From: Prinia subflava
Lineage: Eukaryota; Chordata; Aves; Passeriformes; Cisticolidae
Direction of reading: 5' to 3'
Length of the DNA: 64,000 bases
Assembly (NCBI RefSeq): GCF_021018805.1
Contig: NC_086259.1
Coordinates: forward strand, 14,971,001-15,035,000
Shown here: positions 1 through 16,045 of the stretch, in pieces
How the letters are laid out: every line of letters starts with the position of its first letter
Numbering within the stretch: position 1 is the first letter of the stretch
Position numbers and translations under genes: made by a program
Notes under the pieces: generated by a model
Told to the model about the DNA's origin: nothing
Seen by the model: the letters and a program-made list of their open reading frames with translations, nothing else
The model's database searches: none

Positions 1-1592
1 TGCCTGCCACATCCCCTTGTGCACACTCTGCTCCTGGGGTTGGCTAGCAAGGCCAGTCACTGGTTTGCAGCTGCACACAAGGTGGACTGGTTTGTGGTCA
101 TCTGTTGTCCTCCCTCATGTACCATGACTGCTGGTTTGCCTCACTTTCATGCTGGTTTTCACCACTTATTGCCGATTTTTTTTCCATTCTGTGCAAGTGT
201 TTTGCAGGTCGGAGTGAGGTCTGAGGAAGGAACAGATCCATGTGAGATAGAAGAAGTTGCTAGGAGAGCAAAGGGAGGAAGGTTGGGTTGCAAGTCCCTG
301 AGAGCAGAGACTGGGCAGGGTAGTGAATGTGCTGCTGTAAACACTGATCAGTGGCAGGCTCAGAAACCTGGTGTGGCATACAACAAACAGGGCACCAGGA
401 AATGGTTTTTGAGAAGTGCTAGGCAGAATATATGTCAAAGTTGGAAAAATCCCAAAAGAGAATTAAGATTGGAGCTGCCAGTTCTTGACAATATGTCTGT
501 CTTTTCAAGTTCATCTGACTCCCTGTGAAGACAATACAGAGCCAAAGGCTTTTGCTGTCCAAGGCTAGCTATGATTTTTGGTTTAGTTTTTCATGTTTGT
601 TGCTTTTTGCAGAGCACTGGCATGCAGCTGGACTCTCCAAACAGCTGTCAGGGTCATGGAAACCTCTGCTATGTTTTGGTCATGGGTGGTTCTGCTAGTA
701 ACAAGAAATCTCACCTCCATTAACACTTCACCTTTCTCAGTGGTTTGTACAGGCAGAGGGTTTGTTTGAGAAATGCAGTTTTATTTCAGGCAGCTGATTA
801 CAGGGTGCTGGTATCAGTGTTTCTGGGCATTGCTGGGGCAGAGGAAGGCCAGCAGGAGACCTTGGTGGGTAGAGGATTTTCTGTGCTGGCTTCTCAGACA
901 GCTCAAGGCTTTGGGTTTTCTTGCATGGCTTAAGTGGTTCCACACAGTCTCTCCAGTGTGGTGCTGTATAACCCAAGGGATGCAGCAGGTAGAAAGATGT
1001 GTTTGCCTAAGTGATGCACAAATATTGCAGTGATTTTGGGAGAGGAGTGGAGGTGCAGAACGTTAGGATGGAGCTCCCTGATGCAGCTGATGTCTGTTGT
1101 ACAGGAAATTTTTTTCCTTCTGGGTCCAAGCCAACTGTGCCTCACAGACTTGAGTGCTGGAGTACTCCAGTGCTTTCCTGGCCCAGTGGGAAGTAAAAAA
1201 AAAAAGATAACCCAAGGTCCATTACTCCATGAAAGCATCCAGGTTCCATAAATACAGTCCCTTCAGGAATCAACATCCCTTCACTGTAAGCACCTGCCAG
1301 ATTGTACCAGTGCAGGTGGATGGAGCCACAGTACAGGGCTTGCTGAGCTTGGGCAGAGCAGGGCTGATCCCCTTCCTGCAGTGCTGCTGGATGACTCTGT
1401 GGTGTTACTGAAGAGCCAGAAAGCACAAAGGGGGACTGATCTTATTTCTGTGACTTGATGTTTGATAATCACCCTGGCGTGTGCTGGACGTGAGCCCCAG
1501 TGCCCGCTCTCTGGGGCCAAACAGTGCCTGGGCTCTGTGGGGCCAGGCTGGAGCAGGGGCTCTGTGTAACCTCTCCTGCTCTCTGACTGCAG
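1..1592 (+). other. POLR2C: POLR2C intron (partial, runs off the left edge)
   Basis: No coding exon was recognised here. The next exon begins with one base that completes a split Trp codon, so the preceding POLR2C exon must lie to the left of the window. The stretch is ordinary single-copy sequence of moderate GC with a short A-run at 1195-1205. It ends in a pyrimidine-rich acceptor with AG at 1591-1592. Confidence 0.75.
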
Positions 1593-2460
<868 letters not shown>

Positions 2461-2830
2461 GGTGGCCCTTGCCAGAGAGTACTGTGAGCTGTGAGGGATG
2501 CCTGGCTGAGACCTGGGGAGAGCCTTTTACCTCCTCATCATCTCCCTCTGCCTTTCCCGGCCCAGCACTTGGTTGGTGACACCTCTTCCCTGATTCTCCT
2601 CCCCAGAGAGAGCCATTGTGATGTGTAGGGTAAAGCAGGAGGGGAATCAGTCAGTGAGCATCTTAGCTGAGACAGGCTTTGTCTCCAAGTGATCCTGGAG
2701 TTTTGGTTCTGGTGCTGGATTTTGGCCAGGTGGTGTTTGGGATTGGGAAGTGTGTACCTTTGTTACACAACCCTACCTTATTTACATGTCCATTCTTTAC
2801 TGTGCTGAATAAAGCCTTACTCCCAAATTT
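2461..2830 (+). promoter_or_regulatory. POLR2C: POLR2C 3'UTR with AATAAA poly(A) signal
   Basis: The 3'UTR follows the stop codon directly. A canonical AATAAA is at 2808-2813, so cleavage is expected at about 2825-2835. A second exon-like feature was not seen. Confidence 0.85.
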
Positions 2831-2835
2831 TTCTG

Positions 2836-4090
2836 TCATCCCTGAAAGCTCATCCGAGACTGCTGGAGGAGATGTCACATCATTTACTTCTCTCCAATAG
2901 ACATTAAGTTAATGAGATCTGCTTTGGAGGGAGCATTGCTGGCTGATGCTGATTGCTGCTTGTGACATTATCTCCTGAGGAGAGCAGCACCCCTCCTGCA
3001 GGCAGCCCGTCGTTCATTGATCCAGTGCAGTGTTCAAAGCAGATGTTTTGAGGCTGGGGTGGGCGACGTGCTGCAGAAGGCAGCGCTGCAGGGGAGCCCA
3101 GCTGGGGCAGGCAGGCAAAGCTGTACTTACAGAATCCTCTGGAACAGACTGCACCCCTGTGCTGTATAACCCTTTTCTGAGGAGCTGGGGGGCACATGGT
3201 CTGTCAGTAATGGCCCTGGCTGATACCTTTCTTTGTGCCCACAGCCTCAGTGTCTGCTGGGCTGGAGTTTGGTACAGGTCCCATGCCCTGACCCCTGTTG
3301 CAGTGCTGAAAGCAATGGCCTTTGTCACCCCTCCTCTTCCCCTCCATCACTGCCCAACATGACTTGGGATGAGCTTCTTGGTGACACTTCTCTGGAAAGA
3401 CCTGCAGCTCTTGTACTGTGGGGGCTGGGAGGGAGGGAGGGGAAGGCCTGTGTGTCCCTGTGCTCATCCTGATGGATGGGGATGGTTCAGGGGGTGGTAC
3501 TATGGTCACGCTGAGCTGGGGAGAGCAGCCCATGTCAGCATTGTCTTCCCCTCCAGGCAAAAGCTGCTGCAGCCAGGCTGCTGCTTCCATTTCCTCGCCA
3601 TGGCAGAGCTGGCTGCAGCATGGCTCCCCATGTCTCCATCCCTGGAAGGATCCCTGTGCTGGCTGGCACGGCTTGAGGCTCTTACCTTGAGACCAGTGCT
3701 GCCAGGCAGTCATGGCATGGGCAGCTTACCTGGCACAGCTCTGGGAGAGCTGGGAGATTGTGTGCCTTGAAACTCCTTCACCTGGGGCCTTGGAGCCACC
3801 ACTGGCCTGTCCCATACCTGGAGCAGCTGGAGGTGTGGGTGACAGTGGGGTGCTGGCAATCCTGTTCCACTCAGGGTTGTTTGACAGAGAGTGGCAACTC
3901 GCTCCACCCTTCTTTCTCTCCCAGTGGTTTTAGGGCTTCACTTGAAATGTCCTGGCCATAGCTGGAGGCAGAACAAAGCCCTGAGCCAAGCATGCTGCCA
4001 GGAACCTCAGGAAATATCCCCCATCAGCATTTTTCTCTCTGGCAGGCACTACTCCCACTTGCGCTTCCCGAGCGCGCTTGGATGGAACAA
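2836..4090. other. Intergenic spacer between convergent POLR2C and DOK4
   Basis: About 1.25 kb of GC-rich, repeat-poor sequence lies between two convergent 3' ends. The open frames here, on both strands, have no recognisable protein sequence and no matching splice sites. I see nothing else in it. Confidence 0.6.
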
Positions 4091-4099
4091 ACAGGAAGG

Positions 4100-5465
4100 G
4101 TGGATGTGGATAAGGGTTGTTTATTCATTGAGCAACTCCTTAAAAAACAGAAAACCCAAACATTTTTGGTAACAAATGTTAAATCTTTTCCAGATGAGGT
4201 GTGTAGCCAGGAAAAGAGAGCAAGTTCCACCTCTCACCCCAGGGAGGACACACTGCTGGGCAGTGCTAGGGTCCAGAGCCCCTCCGTGCCCAGCCATGCT
4301 GCAAGGAGCAGCCTCTGTCCCCGTGTCCCCTCAGCCACAAGCTACACCACCCTGAAACACAGTATTTACAGACCACAGATTCCCACATCACTACAGTCCC
4401 TGTGCCCAACACATGGACCTGGAGCTTTAAAGGGCAGAAATAAAACCACCAAGCATCCAACCCAGACAGAAAGAAGACTCCAAAGAAACACCAAGGTTTG
4501 CACGGCAATAAAAAGATAGCCCTTCTAAAGGAGGTCAATAAATAGGAGAACTAGAAAAAATCAATTGCTTTTAAGTTCAGCACATAAAGCCCAGTTCCAC
4601 CCCCAGTGGGTAAGAAGGGAGTGAGGGCTATGGGAATGCACAGAGGAATGTGGCTCTCTCCCCATCAGCATGGGTTTCTCTGCCCTGGGGCTTCTCATAT
4701 CCACAAAGCTGCCGCTTGAGAGACAGATGCTACTGGCCAAATCCAGTCCCACGGTTGCCCACTAGCATATAAACCAGGGGCATGGCAGGGGGACACAGCT
4801 GTGGGAGGAGTGAGGGGTGTTGGGGTGGGAAAAGCTGGGGAGCTCAGCTCTGTCCAGCTGCTCACCCCAGCCAACCCCCCTGGAAGGAAAACCAGTTTCT
4901 CCTGAGACATCTCAATTCTACAGCGAGTGTTCAAATAGATTGAAGAAGTGCAAAAAATCAGCTCAGGGATGGCAGGGTGTCCTCAGGAGCACCCGACTCT
5001 TCATGGAGGGGTGGGACCCTGCATCATCAGCCTGGCACAGCTGCATCCTCCAATGCTGCTCCACGGCCGAGTGATGCTCCAGCTTTCCTGCCATGCAGAA
5101 AACTCCAAATTTCTTGACCCCCCCATCCTCAAACCTCTCTTCACCTCCCAGATGGATTCCCAAGAGTCAAAAACCTCTGGGCATCTGCCCAAGGGCTCTT
5201 CAGCAGCCACAACATTTGCATTCATGTGAGAAGGAAATATCTCTTACAATACGGATATTCAATATATATTTGAAGTCAGTTGAGGCTGAGCCAGCCATCA
5301 CCTCCACTAACGCCAGACCAGGGCGTGAGCCAGTGCCTGCTTCTGAACGTCCTGGCACCGAGGTGCCCCAGCTCGGTCTGGAGATTCTGAGGGGTGACTG
5401 CCTGTGTCCTTGGCACCCCTTGGAGAAGAAAAAGGGGACCCCTGCCACGGTCCCCCCACACCAGC
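4100..5465 (-). promoter_or_regulatory. DOK4: DOK4 3'UTR with minus-strand AATAAA
   Basis: Sequence downstream of the DOK4 stop on the minus strand. An AATAAA on the minus strand (plus-strand TTTATT at about 4119-4124) is the best candidate poly(A) signal and gives a ~1.35 kb 3'UTR. No coding content was recognised. Confidence 0.65.
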
Positions 5466-8404
5466 TCACGGGGACGATGTGGGCTCCCTGCTTTCAGGCT
5501 TGTCGCTTTTGGAGGACTTTGGCTTCAGCAAGATGAACCTGTTGAGGAGGTCGGTGTCCGAGCTGGCCTGGGCGCCTGCATATGCCTCCCCTGGGGACAA
5601 AACAGGGTGGGCTCACCTGGTGGGGAAAGCTCTGGGGGCTGCAGGAGCAGCATCTCCTCGGGGTGGGGTGAGGACACTCACCAGCATAGCTGGAGGATTC
5701 AGCCATGTTCTGGGAGCCAGTGATGTGGTGCCAGTAGGCGCTGCGGGGCAGCATGGTCGTGGGCGTGCAGGGGTAGGAGAAGTGCTCAGTGCCCTTGTTC
5801 AGCAGCTGCAGTGGATGGGGGGGAGGAGGGTGACACAGGGCCCCCAGAGTCTCCCCCAGCTGTGTCCCCCCTCAGCATGGGCTGGAGCTCACCCTGACGT
5901 TCTTCTCCATCTCCAGCAGGACCCTCTTGTGCTGCTCAGCAATGGCCAATGTGGCGCTGTGCACACGCTGGTAGATCTGTTCACCCTCCTGCGTCTGGAA
6001 GGTGTAGAGACCTTCTCCTGCATCACACATCCTGTGGGGACAGGCACAGGATGTCACCAAGGTCTTCAAGCCACAGGATGATAAACAAAACCCATCCCAG
6101 ATGGCAGCTGCCACAGCTTGCCATACTGTTAGAGCTGTGCCTACGTCCCCTTCATTGTGTCGATCTGGGACCAGAACCAGCTTCAAGCCCTGCCTGCCGT
6201 GGGCACACTGTACATGCCATGGCCATCACCCCAGCTTCAGGCCTGCCCCGTGGTGATGCCAGCAGTGCCACTGCCTGCAGCACACAGCTGTGACCCCTGT
6301 CCTGGCAAGGGTGACATCTCACCGGCCGGCCTCGAAGGTGAAGCGGGTGGCATCACGGCCGTAGCGCCGCAGGGAGCAGAGGGGCCAGGAGACCAGCTTC
6401 ACCCGCGGGTTGTGCGTGTCCCAGAGGTAGATGTTTTCGTGGGTGATCTGCAGCTTGCACTCGCCATAAACGTCCAGGTTGGGGCAGGGGAGGAGGAACA
6501 CGTTGAACCGGTCTGGAGAGGGGGAAAAAAAAATAGAAAATAAAATAATCTGCGGGGGGTGCAGCGAGGCGGAGCCCCGGGCGAGCTCCCGCCGCCGCAC
6601 TCACCCGTCTGCTCGCACTGCACGCCGGGCGCCAGCAGGTCGGGCTCCCCCAGGCTGATGTCGTTCAGGCGGGCGCCCAGGCACTCCACCGACAGCGTCT
6701 TGTACCACTCCTCCGCCTCCAGCTCTGCAAGGCACCACGGCAGCCCCTGGGCGACCCTGGCCACGCCGGGGGCCCCACCCAGCACCCCCAGCCCGGCTCC
6801 CCTGCGCGCTGCCCCGTACCTGAGTCGCAGGTGAAGGTCCGGGCGGAGTCGTCGGTAAAAACGATGGCCACCGCCTGTCTCTTGGTCTCCTTGGGCAGCC
6901 GCGTGATGCATTTGACATTGCTGATCTCGGTGACCTGCAGAGGAGCTGGGGGCTCAACGAGGGCTGCACCCAGACCCCAGCTGCTGCTCCCAGACCCTGT
7001 CACCTGCTGCACCGAGACCCTGTTCCCTGCACCCAGACCCTGTTCCCTGCTGCACCCAGACCCTGACACCCCCTGCACCCAGACCCTGACACCCCCTGCA
7101 CCCAGACCCTGTTCCCTGCTGCTTCCTATCAGTCCCTGTTCCCTGCTGCATCCAGACCCTGACACCCCCTGCATCCAGACCCTGTTCCCTTCTTCCTATC
7201 AGTCCCTGACACCTGCAGCACCCAGACCCAGCTGCATCCCCGTCCAGAGCGCATGGGGTGACAGCCACCCAGCGAGTTTAGGCAAGGAAGGACCTGCTGT
7301 GGCACGGGTCTGTGGGAGCGGGCAGCACCCCAGCACCCCTCCAGTGCACCCCCTCACCTTGGGGCACCCCCGCAGGCACGCCGACTTCTCATCCGGGTAC
7401 TTCTCCAGGCGCTGGGGCCCTTTGCTGGAGGATTTGCGGAAGACCAGCCAGCACCGCCGGTAGATCTGCCGGACAGAGAGCGCGGCCGCTGCTCGGTGCA
7501 GGTGGCGGTCCCTGTCCCCACCACATCCCCACGTCCCCCCGTCCCCAGCCCCAGGACCCGTGCCTGGTTCTGCTGACCCTGCCGGCCTGGGGACAGGAGA
7601 TGCTGGGGATAGGGATATGCCGGGGCTGCCATCATCTGCCCCCACCACTCGCCAGTGCTAATTACAGAGCTTAATTAATGAACACAGACAAAGCTCCCAA
7701 GGGGACCGCTGTTCTGGCATTTCCCCGTCCCCTCTCCTCCATCCCCTGCCTCTGAGGGTGGTGGGGCCACGGTCCCCAGGCATGTCCCCCCCTCCCCTCG
7801 AGCCCGCTCCCTCTTTGTTCTCCCTAATTAGCATGAAATTACCCAGCATGCTCGCTGCTGCCGGCTCCAAGCCATGGAGGTGGGCGACCAAACCCCCTGA
7901 CCCCCCACCTAGGGATGCTGCACTCCCACACCATCCCAGTTTGCACCCAGCAGCTCCATCCCCTCCCGGTGTGGGGCATGCCCGACGCCAAACTGTGTGC
8001 AGGGAAACTGAGGCACGGGGGAAGGGAAGGCTCACAGACATCCCCCAACCCCTGGGTGACCTGGCACAGGTAAAAGGGTGTGACTCGGTGCAGGATTCGG
8101 CCGGTGCAGGAGCTGGACCCTTGGGGCCGCTGGCTGATTTGGGCACCAACAAGTGGCATGTCCCTGCCATCCCCCTCTCCTCTGCCACCACAGCCCCCAA
8201 AAGCTGCTTATTCCACCCCAAAACAGGGGCACAGATGCCACAAGAGGGATCTGTCCACGTCACCTCACTGGGAAACCAGCACCCCAAACCCATGGATGTC
8301 CCCCCCACATCTCCTCATTCCTCAAGATCCCCACTCACCCCCAGCTTCTTGCTCTTCATCCTCACATAGCCCTGCTTGATGATGTCGTTAAAATTCGTCG
8401 CCAT
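5466..8404 (-). CDS. DOK4: Docking protein 4 (PH + IRS-type PTB adaptor)
   Basis: Cytoplasmic adaptor downstream of receptor tyrosine kinases such as RET. Eight coding exons read right to left: 8404-8339, 7465-7358, 6934-6820, 6724-6605, 6512-6323, 6031-5893, 5805-5682, 5590-5466. They total 987 nt, 328 residues, close to the human length. The ATG at 8404 opens the frame [14 protein letters not shown], where the family protein starts. The PH domain spans about residues 7-110 (exons 1-4), with the RRCWLVFRK strand and the [10 protein letters not shown]-terminal helix. The IRS-type PTB domain spans about 133-235 (exons 5-6), with [16 protein letters not shown] and the conserved Arg pair in SLRRYGRD. 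The tail carries candidate Tyr sites (SYPCTP, SAYWHH, SSYAGE, EAYAG) and ends [10 protein letters not shown] then a short Ser/Pro tail. All introns are GT-AG and all phases agree. Confidence 0.97.
6964..7240. repeat. Minisatellite in DOK4 intron 2
   Basis: About ten imperfect tandem copies of a ~20-25 bp unit built around CACCCAGACCCTG, alternating with GACACCCCCTG and TTCCCTGCTG spacers. Some copies have TTCCTATCAGTCCCTG inserts. The array lies wholly inside the intron between exons 7465-7358 and 6934-6820. It produces spurious repetitive open frames on both strands. Confidence 0.85.
7655..7870. promoter_or_regulatory. Candidate enhancer in DOK4 intron 1 (homeodomain-type sites)
   Basis: An AT-richer island in a very GC-rich intron. 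It holds CTAATTAC and TTAATTAATGA at about 7658-7681, then CTAATTAGCATG and GAAATTACC at about 7824-7843. Clustered TAATTA cores are typical of homeodomain binding. This is a motif reading only; conservation was not tested. Confidence 0.35.
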
Positions 8405-8576
8405 GGCGATGGCTCGATAGGGTAGGGGAAATTTTGGGAGGGGGGGGGCTGCCTTCACCTTCGCCCCCCCCTCTCCATCCTCTTCCTCGTACCCCTCCTG
8501 TCTCACCACCGGCCCAGCTTGGTGCTAGCGGTGTCCCCCATGCTGGCTGGAAAAGAGAAATGACAGATCGACGGGT

Positions 8577-8662
8577 GACATCTTCCTCGTCCTCCTCCCC
8601 CTCCTCCTTGTCGTCCTCCTCCTCCTTCCCCTCCTCCTCCTCCTCCTCCTCTTCCTCCTCCC
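8577..8662. repeat. (CTC)n-rich low-complexity tract upstream of DOK4
   Basis: Imperfect CTCCTC/TCCTCC pyrimidine tract. It yields poly-Ser and poly-Gly/Arg open frames that I regard as artefacts. It lies about 175 bp upstream of the DOK4 start codon, in 5'UTR or intron sequence. Confidence 0.8.
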
Positions 8663-9429
8663 TTCGTTGCCTGAACCATCCGAGTGGAACAGTCCGGTGT
8701 TAACCCCTGCCGGCACGGTAGAGCCAGGGTGGCACAGACAAGTGGCCAGTCCCCTGCCGCCAGCTCCAACATGTGTCCGAGGGGACATCCACACCAGACC
8801 TCGCCCACAGGTCTCCACCACCTCTGGCACTCCCCCTCCTTCCTCCCTGGCTGCTCGCTTGGGCAGCAACACGGCCCCGGTGGCACCGGATGGGTTCAGT
8901 GGCAGTGGCCAGGCCAGCTGTGGTGCGGGGTGTTTCGGCTGGCACCAGGTGCCAGAGGGACCCCGGCTTCCAACCTGGCACCCCGCGGTGTAACCCAGCC
9001 TCCTCCAGCCCACCACGAGCCTGGTCCCTGCTGGTTCCCGCAGCCCCGACCGATGGCACCAGGTTCCTTTCCCAGGTGGAGAAGTCCCAGGTAGAAGGCA
9101 GTAACCCAGGAAACAGAATAGGGACATCCCCGGGGATGTTTCCCATGCCAGCGACACCCCGGTCCCCAGCACCCAGGGGAACCCAACTGGGACAGCACCT
9201 TGGGGACCGCCCGCTGTCTCCAGAGGGGCCGGGGGCAGCGCTGCCTCTGAGGGGAATATCCCCCCCATTCCCCCACCCTCATCCCCCCACCCCAAGCACA
9301 TGAACACCCCCAGGGAACTCAGAGATGCTGGGGGGCACCTCCTGCCCTCTACCCCCGACCTGTCACCTGGCGCCCCCCGACCCCTCACCACCCATCACTT
9401 CCAGGTCTCCCACCGGGACGTCTCTCCGG

Positions 9430-9830
9430 GCGTTGTCACCTCCCGGCCCTTTGGCCCCCGACACTTGTCAGCCCAACCTTCGGTCAGGCCCCGTCCTATG
9501 TCGCCCCCTCCGCCGGTGCCCGGTCCCCGCCGGTCCCCCCGCCTTACCCGGCCTCCCGGAGCGAGCGGACCCGCCACAGCCTCCGCGTCCTGCGAGCCCC
9601 GGAGCCGCTCGGCCCCGCCCCGCCCGGCCCCGCCCCGGTGCCCCCCCGCCACCCCCGGGCTGCCCAACCAGAGCCGCGACCGGCCGCGCTGGAGAGAGGT
9701 TTCCACCGTGAGGCTTCCGAGTGAACACCCCGCAGCCACCGACGGGCGGCGGCGGCGGCCTCTTGTCCGTCCCTCGGCTCAGGTGTCACCTCATCCCCGC
9801 CCTGCGCCCCACCAAACTGGTTTCCAGGCC
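9430..9830 (-). promoter_or_regulatory. DOK4: CpG-island promoter, DOK4
   Basis: Dense CpG with GGCCCCGCCCCG boxes, about 1.1-1.4 kb upstream of the DOK4 ATG and downstream of the CCDC102A 3' end. The position fits the DOK4 transcription start with a non-coding first exon. The exact TSS and 5'UTR splice were not determined. Confidence 0.65.
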
Positions 9831-9867
9831 TCTCACTAAAACTGCCCCCGGGCAACCCCACCCCCTG

Positions 9868-10025
9868 GCCTCATTTGTTGGGCCATAAAAATATGAATAA
9901 TCGCTGGAAATAAAAGGGCATTAAAAAAACCCCATGAGCAGCAAAGAGCTGTGCTTTTAGCCAATCAATTAAAAGGTAGAGCGAGGGGATTAGCTCACCG
10001 AAATATTAATTTTTAATAAGGTTGT
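9868..10025. promoter_or_regulatory. AT-rich element between DOK4 promoter and CCDC102A 3' end
   Basis: A sharply bounded AT-rich patch in GC-rich DNA. It holds CCATAAAAATATGAATAAT, GGAAATAAAAGG, CCAATCAATTAAAAGG and AATATTAATTTTTAATAAG. It contains a minus-strand ATTAAA (plus 10012-10017) that could be the CCDC102A poly(A) signal. Its composition also looks like a conserved non-coding element. Confidence 0.4.
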
Positions 10026-10762
10026 GTCTGAGCGCTTCCAAAGCCCCCAAGGCCCTGCTCTGGGGGGGCTGGGCTGAAGGGGCTGTGCTGGGGGATCAGC
10101 ACCCACAGGTGAGCACCTCTGCACCCCTGGGTCAGCACCTCTGCTCCTCCCCAGGGTGAGCACCTCTGGGTGAACAGCTTTCACTGCACAGGCCCAGGGA
10201 CAGGCTTCACCCCCACACTGGGCTGGTCTCCAGGCATGGGGACAGGGATGCCACAGGGTGACATCCAGGCCCACGCATGGCTGGTGAAGAAATGCCAATT
10301 CTTCCCCTCCCACCCTTGCTCCTGTGTGGGGACAGACCAGCAGCTCACACCACCACCAGAGCCTAGGCCCACCTGGGCTCTGTATTTATAATAGAAAATC
10401 ATATACAAATACATACATATATATAATATATATAAAAAGAAGGTGGGCAGTTTGTGGCTGCCAAGCTTGGTGCCTCTCTCTGCCTGCATCGCCTCCTCCT
10501 GGGCTGCTCAGTGATGCTTTGGTGGCCACATCAGTGTTCCAGGAGATGCCAGTGGCAGAAGGGGCACTGTCCAGTACTGTCCAAGAAGCAGTGGGTTTCC
10601 AAGTCCAAGGAGCACTCCTGGGCAAATTTCTCCCCACTGCTCCGTGCCTCAGTTTCCGCATCTACACAAGGATCACCACACAGCTGGTTGTCGTGGCGAC
10701 ATGCACGTGAATGCAGAGGACTGATGTGGGACGTCCTGCGGTGGTGGCCCTGCCCCTGGGCT
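10026..10762 (-). other. CCDC102A: CCDC102A 3'UTR (probable)
   Basis: Minus-strand sequence after the CCDC102A stop. Two poly(A) candidates are seen: a TATAAA variant (plus 10385-10390) beside an AT dinucleotide-rich run, and an ATTAAA (plus 10012-10017). No coding content was recognised. Confidence 0.5.
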
Positions 10763-14779
<4,017 letters not shown>

Positions 14780-14788
14780 CTAGGGCAT
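14780..14788 (-). promoter_or_regulatory. CCDC102A: Minimal uORF (ATG-CCC-TAG) in CCDC102A 5'UTR
   Basis: Within the 5'UTR part of the exon that carries the main start, an upstream ATG at 14788 is followed by one Pro codon and TAG. It ends 12 nt before the main ATG at 14767. Such two-codon uORFs can reduce initiation at the next ATG; whether this one does is inference. Confidence 0.4.
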
Positions 14789-15150
14789 GGCCGTCACCCT
14801 CCTGCACCCAGGGACCTGCAGGAGACAGGAGGGGTCAGTGGGGACTGTGGCTGGAGGGAAGGGGTGGCAGGGGCACGGTCCCTGGTTTTGGGGAGCGGCA
14901 CACTGAGTGACAAGATCCCTGGGATGGACCCTAGGCAGGTCCTCGGTGAGGACTGTGGCAATGTCCCCATCCAGGTCCCCAATACGCAGCCAAGAGATGG
15001 CCCGAGCCAAATCCCCAAAGAAGACACCAGCAAGGTCCTCCATGAGGACCACAGCCCACAGCCCAGCCACCGGCATCTGGTCTCGGCTTGGCTCTGCAGG
15101 CACCTCTGCCAGCGCGCCACAATGAAGGGAAAATATCTACATGTTACTGG

Positions 15151-15192
15151 CATGACGTCATCTGCATGAGGTCATCTGATGACATCATCTGT
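15151..15192. promoter_or_regulatory. Triplicated CRE-like motif upstream of CCDC102A
   Basis: Three adjacent ~14-bp copies: CATGACGTCATCTG, CATGAGGTCATCTG and ATGACATCATCTG. The first contains a perfect palindromic CRE (TGACGTCA at 15153-15160) and the last an inverted TGATGACATCATC. This looks like a CREB/ATF binding cluster 0.35 kb upstream of the coding 5' exon. Confidence 0.55.
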
Positions 15193-15811
15193 GAGCCGCC
15201 AAGCCCATCCCCTGTGCTGGAGCTGGGGTACTCAGCTGCACCCCAGCAGCTCCAGCGAGGTTACAGCCCGGACCCGGCGCCAGCAAAGCAGGAACAGCTC
15301 CGGAAGGAGCGCCGGGGCTGCTGGATCGGCGTGGCGTGGCAGCTGGACGTGCTCTCCGATGATGCCACAACAAAGGGCCGGTGCTGAGTGTCCCCATCCC
15401 AGCACGGACCTCACATCCAGGCACAGACCTCACATCCCGTCCTGGATCTCACATGCCGGTGCGGCCAGGCAGGCAAACCGCCCCAGGAAACCTCAATGGG
15501 AGGCTGCTGTGCGTCCTAATGGGATAAGTACAGGCTCCAGCCGCGGCTGGCCGCAGCCCCGGCAGGTTTTTGGGACGGTGCAGCCCAGACCTGCTACCAA
15601 ATCCGGCTGGGCTGGGAGAGCCAGTGCTGGAGCAGCGGGAGCAGAAGCCGATGGCAGTTCTGAGATTTGCATGGGGGAAAGAACTAACATTTTCTGGTGA
15701 TACTTGCTGAAATTGTGAAGTTTTGCTAAAACTCAGCAGCAAGCCCAGGCCCGTGCTCTCTGGGCTGCTCCTGGAGGAATCCCAGGCATCGCAGGACACG
15801 GCACAGGCAGC

Positions 15812-16045
15812 GCCCACGGGAGCACAGATGGTGTACAGGCACCCACGCAAACCCCACGGGAGTACAGAGAACCGGCAACCACACAGCGCCCACGGGGAGC
15901 CCGCGTGGATCCAGGGCACCCCTGGAACACCCACGGGGAGCACGTGTGGAGCACGAACATCCACGGGACACCCGCGGGAAGCGCGCGTGGCTCACGGACA
16001 CCCCCGGAACACGCTCGGGAAGCACGCGTGGGTCACCGGCAAGCG
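15812..16045. repeat. ~41-bp minisatellite upstream of CCDC102A
   Basis: Five to six degenerate tandem units of about 41 bp, each starting near CCCACGGGGAGCACG and carrying GTGG, GACACCC and GGAACA blocks. The array runs directly into the CpG island. It gives long spurious frames on both strands. Confidence 0.75.

Noticed and set aside
2836..4090. Open frames of 130-175 codons between POLR2C and DOK4
   Set aside because: Overlapping frames occur on both strands with no conserved motif or splice context; ordinary for GC-rich spacer DNA.
6964..7240. CRISPR-like direct repeats
   Set aside because: Units are contiguous without unique spacers, lie in an intron of a vertebrate gene and vary in length; this is a minisatellite.
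8503..8545. Possible upstream coding exon of DOK4 starting [10 protein letters not shown], with an AG acceptor and GT donor nearby
   Set aside because: Splicing it to the exon at 8404 puts the ATG out of frame with MATNF and gives an early stop. At best it is a 5'UTR exon with a uORF, and I cannot support it.
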